Source: Actinomycetota bacterium
GTDB lineage: Bacteria; Actinomycetota; Acidimicrobiia; Acidimicrobiales; CADCSY01
Length of the DNA stretch: 5,335 nt
Assembly: GCA_016178435.1 (NCBI GenBank)
Contig: JACOTK010000176.1
Span: 1-5,335 of the forward strand
Direction: 5' to 3'
A model generated the notes under the pieces. The model searched no databases. It was not told the DNA's origin and saw nothing but the letters and a program-made list of their open reading frames with translations. This document shows positions 1 through 5,335 of the stretch, piece after piece. Within the stretch, counting starts at the first letter, position 1, and the number at the start of each line of letters is the position of its first letter. A program made the translations under genes and the position numbers.

Positions 1-297
1 GTCAAGCGGCCCGGGCCGCTGTTCAACCGCCGTGTCACGTTCGTCATCGGAACCGATCGGGTCATCATCGAGACCATCGCCAGCGAGACCAGCATGGACG
101 CCCACGGCGACGGGGCCCTCGCCGCGCTCCGCGCGAAGCTGAGCTGCGCTGGGTCGAGGGGAGGGTCGAGCCCGGCGGCCGGGCTCGACCCTCGCCTCGG
201 TGCCGGCAGGCCGGCGGTAGGCAAGTCGGACGAGGGTTCCCGAAGGAGCACATGTGGAGGTTCGAGTCGGTCCTGCCGTGGTGACGATCCACAGTGA
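1..297 (+). CDS. Peroxiredoxin (AhpC/TSA family), C-terminal end, 5'-truncated by window edge
   Basis: Peroxiredoxins are cytoplasmic thiol peroxidases that reduce hydrogen and organic peroxides. The frame beginning at base 1 encodes a typical C-terminal part of the family: a KRPGPLFNRRVTFVIGTD stretch (the core 'R-x-TFVI-x-TD' strand), then an 'I-x-SE-x-SMDAH' segment and a final helix 'ALAALRAKL', ending at about residue 47 (base 141). The peroxidatic cysteine lies upstream of the window and cannot be checked. Family members normally stop within a few residues of this helix. Here the frame stays open to a TGA at 295-297, adding about 51 low-complexity G/S/R-rich residues translated from a strong hairpin (154-200) and from the ribosome-binding site and start of the next gene. 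A TGA one frame over at 140-142 sits exactly where a stop would be expected. The tail is therefore either an untypical extension or the product of a one-base frameshift. The identity is fairly sure; the 3' end is not. Confidence 0.72.
   Translation, partial: VKRPGPLFNRRVTFVIGTDRVIIETIASETSMDAHGDGALAALRAKLSCAGSRGGSSPAAGLDPRLGAGRPAVGKSDEGSRRSTCGGSSRSCRGDDPQ
154..200 (+). terminator. Long GC-rich hairpin, probable terminator of the peroxiredoxin gene
   Basis: Bases 161-175 (GAGGGTCGAGCCCGG) and 179-193 are perfect reverse complements separated by a 3-base loop (CGG), a 15-bp stem. Past a single G/G mismatch (160/194), bases 155-159 pair with 195-199, and 154/200 can form a G-U pair, giving about 20 bp in total. 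A second small hairpin (GCCGG, loop CAGG, CCGGC) follows at 202-215. There is no T-tract, so it would not be a canonical intrinsic terminator, but stems without U-tails are proposed as terminators in high-GC actinobacteria. Its position just after the conserved end of the peroxiredoxin and before the next ribosome-binding site fits a terminator or an mRNA 3'-end stabiliser. Confidence 0.6.
243..248 (+). promoter_or_regulatory. Ribosome-binding site fixing the GTG start at 254
   Basis: AAGGAG at 243-248 lies 5 bases before the GTG at 254. It is also 3 bases before an ATG at 252, but that ATG opens a different frame with no family resemblance. The GTG frame gives the conserved debranching-enzyme N-terminus (VRVGPAVVTI) immediately, so the GTG is the start. 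Confidence 0.65.
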
Positions 298-863
298 CGG
301 TGAGTTCGCGGTCTCGGGGGTCAACGGCGAGATGTCCTCCACGATCCAGCAGGGATATTTCGTCTCCGACACCCGATTGGTCTCGGGCTATCGGTTGAAG
401 TTGTGCCGGGTACGTCCAATTCTCTCCAATTCCTCGGCCGTGGAGGCTCACGCCGCCCGTTTCGAGTTCACCAATCCGCTCATTCTGGGAGCCGATGGCA
501 ACGAGATTGCCGCGCGCTCCTTGCATCTGCGCCTTGATCGCACCATCGGTCACGGCGTCCACGAAGACTATGACCTCACGCTCGAGGTGAGCATCGAGTC
601 CGACTTCGCAGACCTGTTCGACGTCAAGAGCGGCCGCGCCATACGACGGGGCGCGCTGCAGAGCACCTGGAACGAACATTCGGGACAACTCCTCACCCGG
701 TACCGCAACGACGAGTTCGAACGCGGCGTGGCGTTCAGGGTTGACGAGGCTGATTCCCCGCCGGAGTTCGCCAACGGCGGGATCCTTTTCCGGGTGTCAC
801 TCGAGCCGGGCGCCTCGTGGCACACGTGCCCGGCGTATCGAGCCAAATCGAGTACGCGCCCAC

Positions 864-869
864 TACGAT
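864..869 (+). promoter_or_regulatory. Possible -10 element for the flotillin-like gene
   Basis: TACGAT matches the TAnnnT -10 pattern common in actinobacteria and would place transcription start near 875, about 48 bases before the flotillin start. No good -35 is seen about 17 bases upstream (around 841-846 reads AGCCAA). The support is the motif, its position, and the fact that coding resemblance in the upstream gene fades just before it. Confidence 0.22.
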
Positions 870-906
870 GCAGCGCGCCGGCCATCCGCATCCGAGCGGA
901 CCGGCC

Positions 907-914
907 AGAAGGGG
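907..914 (+). promoter_or_regulatory. Ribosome-binding site deciding the flotillin start at 924
   Basis: AGAAGGGG at 907-914 is 9 bases from the ATG at 924. The same frame is open 61 codons further back to a TTG at 741, but that extra stretch is Arg/Ser-rich and unlike any SPFH protein. The ATG at 924 is followed at once by a hydrophobic membrane anchor. Confidence 0.6.
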
Positions 915-923
915 CGGAACTCG

Positions 924-3119
924 ATGACCGTGCTCATCGTCCTCACCGTGTTGGCCGTGGTGGTGCTGATCGTGCTTGGGAAATCGTTGCACGTCATCGG
1001 TGCCGCGCAGGTCGGCTTGGTGGCGAAGACCTTCTCGTTCCGCAAGCTGAGTGACGACAATCCGATCGCGTTCAAGGGGGAAGCCGGCTACCAGGCCGAT
1101 CTGCTGATGCCCGGCGTCCGATTCAAGCTCTGGCCGATCTTCAACGTGCGCAAGTTTCCGTGGGTTCAGGTGCCCGCAGGCGAGATCGGCGTCGTGATCG
1201 CCCAGGTCGGCGACCCACTGCCCATCGGGGCGAAGAGCGCCGTCTACCAATCGGCGTTCGGGAACTTCTCGGATCTGTCCCTCTTCGTGACCGCCGGAGG
1301 CGAGAAGGGTGTGCAGCGGCCGGTGCTGCCCCCCGGAACGCTGGTGCCCATCCACCCGGTCGCGTTCCTGGTGATCACCACCCAGGCGGTCTATGGCCTG
1401 CCCGTGTCCCCCGACCTGGCAGCGTTGGGCCGGGGCGGGGACCTGTTGCCGGCATCATTCGGGCTGTCGGGCAGCCAGCTGAGAGTGGTCGTGATCGCTC
1501 CCGACGGCGACGCCGATGTCGTCGGGGTCGTCACGGCGCTCGAAGGCGAGCCGCTTCTCTCCGGCGACATCGCCAGCCGCCTGGGCGGCTTCGCCGACAT
1601 CGCCGAGATCGAGGCTGCCCAAGCCGAGAGCGGTCTCGAATCGCGCAACGACGCAGCGCTGATCGACCTGCTGCTGGGCAGCAAGAACACGCTCCACAAC
1701 AACTACCAGGACTTCCAGGCCTTCCTCGACGCCGGCGGCAAGATCGGGTTGCAGCACGACCCGCTCCTCTACGGCGCCTACCTGCTCAACCCGTTCCTGA
1801 TCCGCGTCGACCTGGTGCCGATGCTCGTCGTGAACCAGGGTGAGGTCGCTGTGATCAAGGGCTTCGTCGGCCTACCGACCGACGACACCTCGGGAACGGA
1901 GTTCAAGTTCGGCTCGATCGTCCGCCCGGGCCACCGTGGCATCTGGCAGGAGCCGCTGCGCACGGGCAAGTACCCGATCAACCCGCGCATCTACGCGGCC
2001 GAGATCGTACCCACCTTCATCCTCACCCTCAACTGGGCCGAGGCCTCCTCGGAGGCGCACGATCTCGACGCGCACCTCTCGTCGATCGTCGGCAAGAGCC
2101 GCGAGGGCTTCGTGTTCCGCATCGACCTCCAGGTGCAGATTCACGTTCCCGACACAAGGGCCCCCAAGGTCATCTCGATGGTCGGCACCATGCGCAACCT
2201 GGTGAGCGAGGTGCTGCAATCGGCAGTGGGCAACCATTTCCGCAACACGCTGCAGGCACTCGAGGCCGTGCGTTTCATCGAGACACGCCGACAGGTGCAG
2301 ACGGCTGCGTTCGACGCGATCACCGATTACCTGAGCCAGTACGAGGTGGAGACGAAAGGCGTCTACATCCAGGACGTCGTGTTCCCCGATGATCTCGTCG
2401 AGGTTCTCACCCAACGGGAGATCGCGAACCAGGAGAAGGCGACCTACGAGGAGCAACAGCGTGCCCAGATCTCCCGCGTCGAGATGGAGAACGCGAAGGG
2501 CACCGCCGACATGCAGGCCGAGCTCGCCAGTGCGCAGGTCGGTGTGCGGATCAAGACTAGCCAGGCCGAGGCACGCGAGGCGGAGGCCAGGGGCGAGGCC
2601 GCCTACGTGGAGCTGACCGGCAACGCCGAGGCGACCCGGCGGCGGGCCATCGGTCTCGCGGAGGCCAAGGCGGCGGAGGCACTCGGCCTGGCCCGAGCCA
2701 CCGGATTCGAGGCGCAGGTGGAGGCGCTCGGTGGCCCTGCCACCGCGCTCGTGGCGGTGGCGAACGCCATCGCGGAAGGCGGCGTCACGATCATGCCGGA
2801 CGTGCTCGTCACGGGGGGCGGCAACCCCGTCGACGGCTTGGCCGCCACGCTCATGCGCTACCTCGAGGACAACGGCGCGCTGCCCAGGCCCGATCGCCCG
2901 GAGGCAGCGGAGCCCGACCCAATGGTGGCGGTCGACACGACTGAGGTCGACACGGGTGACAGCGACACGGACGAACAGTCGGACGAACAGTCGGATGACC
3001 TGTCCGGCGACTGTGGCGACACGCAGGACGAACCGGAAGAACCGGAGCCGGAACGATCGGCGCCCGGCCGCCGCGGTCGCCCCAGGCCCCTGGAGGGAGG
3101 GCCGACCGATACCGCCTGA
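924..3119 (+). CDS. SPFH/band-7 (flotillin/YqiK-like) membrane protein, 731 residues
   Basis: SPFH proteins oligomerise on membranes and organise microdomains; the cargo of this one is unknown. Residues 2-18 are a single hydrophobic segment (TVLIVLTVLAVVVLIVL), so an N-terminal anchor is expected. A beta-rich region follows that holds four copies of a G/P module (near 61-71, 125-145, 271-290, 335-354) with 'GEIGVV' (86-91) and 'GEVAVI' (306-311) strands. The third and fourth copies merge into the SPFH core, which includes IVRPGHRGIW (332-341), GKYPINP (348-354), VPTFILTLNW (362-371) and a helical part with 'FR-x(14)-FIETR' (439-455). Residues about 495-600 form an Ala/Glu/Arg coiled coil typical of flotillins. 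They are followed by 'GGVTIMPDVLVTGGG' (619-633), matching the usual end of the family, and an acidic Asp/Glu/Ser/Pro tail (about 660-710) ending in a basic RRGRPRP patch. It is longer than classic flotillins (about 430-520 residues), mainly through the extra modules (98-259) and the tail. No NfeD-type partner is next to it. Family call sure; biological role not inferable. Confidence 0.9.
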   Translation: MTVLIVLTVLAVVVLIVLGKSLHVIGAAQVGLVAKTFSFRKLSDDNPIAFKGEAGYQADLLMPGVRFKLWPIFNVRKFPWVQVPAGEIGVVIAQVGDPLPIGAKSAVYQSAFGNFSDLSLFVTAGGEKGVQRPVLPPGTLVPIHPVAFLVITTQAVYGLPVSPDLAALGRGGDLLPASFGLSGSQLRVVVIAPDGDADVVGVVTALEGEPLLSGDIASRLGGFADIAEIEAAQAESGLESRNDAALIDLLLGSKNTLHNNYQDFQAFLDAGGKIGLQHDPLLYGAYLLNPFLIRVDLVPMLVVNQGEVAVIKGFVGLPTDDTSGTEFKFGSIVRPGHRGIWQEPLRTGKYPINPRIYAAEIVPTFILTLNWAEASSEAHDLDAHLSSIVGKSREGFVFRIDLQVQIHVPDTRAPKVISMVGTMRNLVSEVLQSAVGNHFRNTLQALEAVRFIETRRQVQTAAFDAITDYLSQYEVETKGVYIQDVVFPDDLVEVLTQREIANQEKATYEEQQRAQISRVEMENAKGTADMQAELASAQVGVRIKTSQAEAREAEARGEAAYVELTGNAEATRRRAIGLAEAKAAEALGLARATGFEAQVEALGGPATALVAVANAIAEGGVTIMPDVLVTGGGNPVDGLAATLMRYLEDNGALPRPDRPEAAEPDPMVAVDTTEVDTGDSDTDEQSDEQSDDLSGDCGDTQDEPEEPEPERSAPGRRGRPRPLEGGPTDTA
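2969..2998 (+). repeat. 12-base tandem repeat in the acidic tail of the SPFH gene
   Basis: GGACGAACAGTC occurs twice in perfect tandem (2969-2980, 2981-2992), followed by a degenerate third start (GGATGA, 2993-2998). The unit is a multiple of three, so each copy encodes DEQS in frame, giving 'TDEQSDEQSDD'. The likely origin is replication slippage in a disordered, length-tolerant acidic region. Confidence 0.8.
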
Positions 3120-3160
3120 TCCCGATCACCGTCGGAACCATGAGGGTCCGGCCGCTTCGG

Positions 3161-5029
3161 TTACGTCGGGGCGCCGTTCTTCACAAGCGGCGGGGAGGGA
3201 TGGTCCCAGGCGTGCAGTCGGCGGAGCAGGCTGCGTTTCTTGTCCTGGTGGTCCTGCATCCGGGTGATGATCGAGTCGAGGGCGTTGATCGCCTCGACGA
3301 TGCGGGGTCCCTTGTTGAGCATGACGCACTCGGCGCGCTGAGCCATCGCGGCGTCGGTGATCTCGGCGCGTGACGGTTGTCCCGTGAGGGCGAGCGTGTC
3401 CAGGACCTGGGTGGCCCAGATGACGGGTATGTGGGCCGCTTCGCAAGCCCACATGATCTCTTCCTGGACCTCGGCGAGCCGTTCGAAGCCGACCTCGACC
3501 GCGAGGTCACCACGGGCGATCATCACGCCGAGCTTTTCGCTGCGCATCGCCGTCAGCAACAGCTCGGGGAGATTCTCGAACGCGGCGACATTCTCGATCT
3601 TCAAGACGATGCCGATGTCGTCGGCATCGAGCCGCTCGAGCTCGCGGTGGAGCTGCCGGATGTCCTCGGGGCGGCGGACGAACGAGAGGTTGACGAGATC
3701 CGCGTGACGGGCCACAAACGTGAGATCCTCGAGGTCCTTCGGGGTCAGTGCGCCCACCTGCAGATCGGTGTCGGGCAGGTTGATCCCCTTGCCGGCTCGC
3801 AGGTTTGCACCGCGGGGCGGGACATGGGTGACGGTCAGGTCGATCTCGTCCTCGGTGACATGATCAATGGTTCCACCGATCTTGCCGTCGTCGAGCCAGA
3901 CCCGTTCTCCCGACCGGGCGTGTTGGAACGCCTCGCCGAGGCTGCAGCCGATGTAGTGGGGAACACCCGCGGGAGTCGGGGAAGCGGGAGCAAGCGAGCG
4001 GGTCAGGATCACCCGGTCACCCCGGCGCACGCGGTGGGCTTGGTCGATCTTGGCGAGCGTGCCGACCTTCACCGTGTCCCGGCCATCGGCGGCCTTGCAG
4101 GTGATCTTCAGTCCCGTCATCACGTAGCTTGTCTGCTCGGTCGAGGCCAGGCAGCCGCCTGCGACAACCTCGACGACCTCCCATTTGCGTCGTGCCCCGC
4201 GGCTGTCGCGCAGCTCGAGTCGGTCACCTCGTTGGCGACGCTGCAACCACGCCAGGTCCTCAACCGGCACCTCGATGGTCGCGAAATCGGCGTCGGCGGG
4301 TCGGGTGGGCCCGCCGATGGTCGTCAACCACACCAGTGCCGGCGTCACCACACGTCCCAACTGGTCGCGCTTGGGAGCGACCCGCACAACTCGAGGTCCC
4401 GGCTCGATCGGCCCGGTTCGAAGCTTTGGCCCTCCCAGGTCCATCGCGACCCGACACCGCCGATCATCGGCGCCGGCGCCCGCCTGAAGATGGGCAATCA
4501 TCCGAGCCCACGCATCCCGGTCGTCGTGGGCGCAGTTGATCCTGGCCACATCCATACCCTCGGCAACCAATCCGGCAACAAGCTGTGCGTCGGCGGCGGC
4601 ATCACACGGGAGGGTCACCATGATCCGCGTGGAGCGTCTCGCCGACGATGGGCCAAGAAGCCGATCGGCGTTGTCGACGAGGAGGTCGTGGCCTTCGGTG
4701 AACGTGATGGCCCCGGCAGATGTCGGTGGTGCGTGATCGTTCAACCTCGCCAGAAGCGCCAGGATGGCCTCGATCGTCGCCAACACATGAGACTCGGATC
4801 GTCCCAATGACGACAACCCGAGGGCGCCCAAACGCTCTTGAAGGTCGCGAACGTCGTGGTTCCGCAGTGCCAGATAGTGCACCAGGTTCGTCGCCGATCG
4901 CCGATGCGCGGGGTGCGTGGCGACGATCTCGTCTGCCCTGATCACCTCGGCCGCCAACAACGCTTCGCGCAGCGCGCTGACGTCGGCCTCGAGAGCTTCC
5001 AGGTCACCTCGACCGCACATGGATTCCAT
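3161..5029 (-). CDS. pyk: Atypical pyruvate kinase with extra N-terminal domain and no C-terminal domain, 622 residues
   Basis: Pyruvate kinase transfers phosphate from phosphoenolpyruvate to ADP, the last step of glycolysis. Residues 1-130 are a helical extension with 'NLVHYLALRNHDVRDLQERL' (48-67) and 'LGLSSLGRSESHVLA' (70-84), as in a known subgroup of bacterial pyruvate kinases. The barrel then begins: TRIMVTL (134-140), GMDVARIN (158-165, the R-x-N site), MDLGGPKLRTG (196-206, where classic enzymes read DTKGPEIRTG). A long lid (B) domain region (about 207-415) follows, then VWLDDGKIGG (377-386) and GKGINLPDTDL (413-423). Catalytic signatures are present: LSFVR (448-452), LKIEN (476-480, lysine and Mg-binding glutamate), MIARGDLAVE (503-512, Mg-binding aspartate) and ATQ (539-541, catalytic threonine). 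The usual LSGETA loop is shortened to LNKGP (571-575), and the protein ends near 622 without the regulatory C-domain, so fructose-bisphosphate-type allostery is unlikely. Start: ATG at 5029, or the in-frame ATG at 5020; neither has a strong ribosome-binding site. A CYTH gene lies 127 bases upstream on the same strand. Confidence 0.87.
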   Translation of the reverse strand: MESMCGRGDLEALEADVSALREALLAAEVIRADEIVATHPAHRRSATNLVHYLALRNHDVRDLQERLGALGLSSLGRSESHVLATIEAILALLARLNDHAPPTSAGAITFTEGHDLLVDNADRLLGPSSARRSTRIMVTLPCDAAADAQLVAGLVAEGMDVARINCAHDDRDAWARMIAHLQAGAGADDRRCRVAMDLGGPKLRTGPIEPGPRVVRVAPKRDQLGRVVTPALVWLTTIGGPTRPADADFATIEVPVEDLAWLQRRQRGDRLELRDSRGARRKWEVVEVVAGGCLASTEQTSYVMTGLKITCKAADGRDTVKVGTLAKIDQAHRVRRGDRVILTRSLAPASPTPAGVPHYIGCSLGEAFQHARSGERVWLDDGKIGGTIDHVTEDEIDLTVTHVPPRGANLRAGKGINLPDTDLQVGALTPKDLEDLTFVARHADLVNLSFVRRPEDIRQLHRELERLDADDIGIVLKIENVAAFENLPELLLTAMRSEKLGVMIARGDLAVEVGFERLAEVQEEIMWACEAAHIPVIWATQVLDTLALTGQPSRAEITDAAMAQRAECVMLNKGPRIVEAINALDSIITRMQDHQDKKRSLLRRLHAWDHPSPPLVKNGAPT

Positions 5030-5037
5030 GTTCCATG
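5018..5037 (-). repeat. Tandem 7-base duplication and small palindrome over the kinase start codons
   Basis: On the + strand TTCCATG is repeated back to back (5024-5030 and 5031-5037), and CATGGA-T-TCCATG (5018-5030) is an inverted repeat. On the minus strand this yields three ATGs, at 5036, 5029 and 5020. The last two are in the kinase frame and the first is not. The duplication makes the start site ambiguous and could form a small stem at the translation start; no function is shown. Confidence 0.6.
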
Positions 5038-5156
5038 ATCAGTGATGCTGCGCAGCTCGAGGCAAACATGCGATGAACAACGACTGAACTTCCGTTGCCG
5101 GTCGGAACCGGGATGGCGCCCCTGCCGATGAATGACGAGAGCCTTGACAGGTGCGC
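5030..5156. other. Intergenic region between the CYTH gene and the pyruvate kinase gene
   Basis: These 127 bases separate two minus-strand genes. I see no open frame resembling a protein family, no strong terminator and no convincing -35/-10 pair for the kinase. One short inverted repeat (TTCCG at 5090-5094 with CGGAA at 5103-5107, 8-base loop) is too weak to call. The two genes could be co-transcribed, or the kinase could have its own unrecognised promoter here. Confidence 0.4.
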
Positions 5157-5335
5157 TCAGCGTGGAAGACCGTGACGGGCGAGGGCGGCGTTGCTCCACC
5201 CCGGCTCACCGGTGACCTCACGACCGAACCAGCCTGGTGGGACGAAAGCCGCCGCATCGGCTTCGGAATCGAACTCGACCTCGGCTGTGCACAGTCCGGA
5301 CAGCTCGCCGGCATAGACGTCCACGTCGGCAACCA
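5157..5335 (-). CDS. CYTH-domain protein (triphosphatase/adenylate cyclase class IV-like), C-terminal end
   Basis: The frame running from the window edge to a TGA at 5157-5159 gives 58 residues matching the end of a CYTH domain: VDVYAGELSGL (4-14), AEVEFDSEADAAAFVPPGWFG (17-37), REVTGEPGWSNAALARHGLP (38-57). The 'AEVEF' strand, with its alternating acidic residues, and the 'EVTG...SN..LA..G.P' ending are characteristic of the family. CYTH proteins form a beta tunnel that binds triphosphate groups with divalent metals and include inorganic triphosphatases, thiamine triphosphatases and class IV adenylate cyclases. The N-terminal ExExK signature is outside the window, so activity cannot be assigned. 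The protein ends right after the domain, so no C-terminal CHAD domain is fused here. A longer frame on the same strand (5039-5332) is a shadow without family resemblance. Confidence 0.8.
   Translation of the reverse strand, partial: VADVDVYAGELSGLCTAEVEFDSEADAAAFVPPGWFGREVTGEPGWSNAALARHGLPR

Larger units (their letters stand above)
254..1054 (+). pseudogene. Truncated glycogen-debranching-enzyme-like gene: N-terminal (GDE_N-type) domain only
   Basis: Residues 1-195 resemble the N-terminal beta-rich domain of bacterial amylo-alpha-1,6-glucosidase/glycogen debranching enzymes. Landmarks are VRVGPAVVTI (4-11), QQGYFVSDTRLVSGYRLKL (32-50), FEFTNP (70-75), LRLDRTI (92-98), VHEDYDL (102-108), ESDFADLFDVK (115-125), RRGALQSTW (131-139), DSPPEFANG (167-175) and a closing SLEPGASWHTC (182-192). 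Full-length members are usually about 600-750 residues and carry an (alpha/alpha)6 catalytic barrel; here nothing of it follows. From about residue 196 (base 839) the sequence becomes Arg-rich with no family resemblance, and the frame runs 131 bases into the flotillin-like gene before stopping. After HEDYDL, homologs as I recall them have about 9-10 more residues containing an 'NYG' motif, and these are absent here. The start has a good ribosome-binding site, so a short protein may still be made, but it could not have glycosidase activity. I infer a deletion remnant. The domain call is fairly sure; 'pseudogene' rather than a standalone domain protein is less so. Confidence 0.68.

Noticed and set aside
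65..688. A 207-codon minus-strand frame opposite the debranching-domain gene
   Set aside because: The sense strand carries recognisable conserved motifs and a ribosome-binding site; the antisense product is low-complexity and Arg-rich at its end.
741..923. Upstream TTG start adding 61 residues to the flotillin-like protein
   Set aside because: The added residues are Arg/Ser-rich, would precede the membrane anchor and have no ribosome-binding site; they overlap the upstream gene in another frame.
745..927. Frame +1 is open here and its TGA overlaps the flotillin ATG (ATGA), suggesting a frameshifted end of the debranching gene coupled to the flotillin gene
   Set aside because: The translated frame shows no debranching-enzyme resemblance, and conserved motifs stay in the original frame up to about base 829, so coupling is not supported.
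3069..3089. AT-hook DNA-binding motif as a firm feature
   Set aside because: Only a single short RGRPRP-like match in a GC-rich, proline/arginine-biased tail of a membrane protein; kept as a finding only.
3377..4810. A 477-codon open frame on the + strand opposite the pyruvate kinase
   Set aside because: It is the antisense shadow of a real gene with clear catalytic motifs; its product has no family resemblance and it arises from stop-codon scarcity in high-GC sequence.
5144..5149. Perfect TTGACA -35-like hexamer on the + strand
   Set aside because: No -10-like hexamer occurs at 16-18 bases downstream, and it points into the antisense of the CYTH gene with no + strand gene ahead.
1..5335. 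Mobile element, CRISPR array, tRNA/rRNA or phage genes
   Set aside because: No terminal repeats, transposase or integrase motifs, regularly spaced repeats or tRNA-like cloverleafs were seen on either strand.

Overview
The window looks like chromosomal DNA from a high-GC bacterium, most likely an actinobacterium. The evidence is strong G/C preference at third codon positions, a GTG start, and protein families (large SPFH proteins, CYTH proteins, actinobacterial-type debranching-enzyme N-termini) that are common there. Placement below phylum is not possible from the sequence alone. There are no RNA genes, CRISPR arrays, integrases or insertion sequences. I did not find a clearly novel defence or mobile system. 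The unusual content is a broken gene, an internally repetitive flotillin-like protein and an atypical pyruvate kinase.

Layout: (1) 1-141, extending as an open frame to 297: the C-terminal end of a peroxiredoxin (+). (2) 154-200: a near-perfect long hairpin, probably the terminator behind that gene. (3) 254-1054 (+): the N-terminal, non-catalytic domain of a glycogen-debranching-enzyme-like protein. Its catalytic part is absent, and the open frame runs 131 bases into the next gene, so I read it as a remnant. (4) 924-3119 (+): a 731-residue membrane-anchored SPFH/flotillin-type protein with a four-fold repeated beta module and a long Ala/Glu-rich coiled coil. (5) 3161-5029 (-): a 622-residue pyruvate-kinase-like enzyme with an extra N-terminal helical domain and no C-terminal allosteric domain, converging on the flotillin gene with a 41-base gap. 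(6) 5157-5335 (-): the C-terminal end of a CYTH-domain protein lying upstream of the kinase on the same strand.

The genes do not form an obvious pathway. The debranching enzyme and pyruvate kinase families both belong to carbohydrate metabolism, and CYTH proteins act on triphosphate compounds. Peroxiredoxin and flotillin are general stress and membrane-organisation families. The CYTH-kinase pair may be co-transcribed. The flotillin-like gene has its own ribosome-binding site and probably its own promoter inside the tail of the broken gene.
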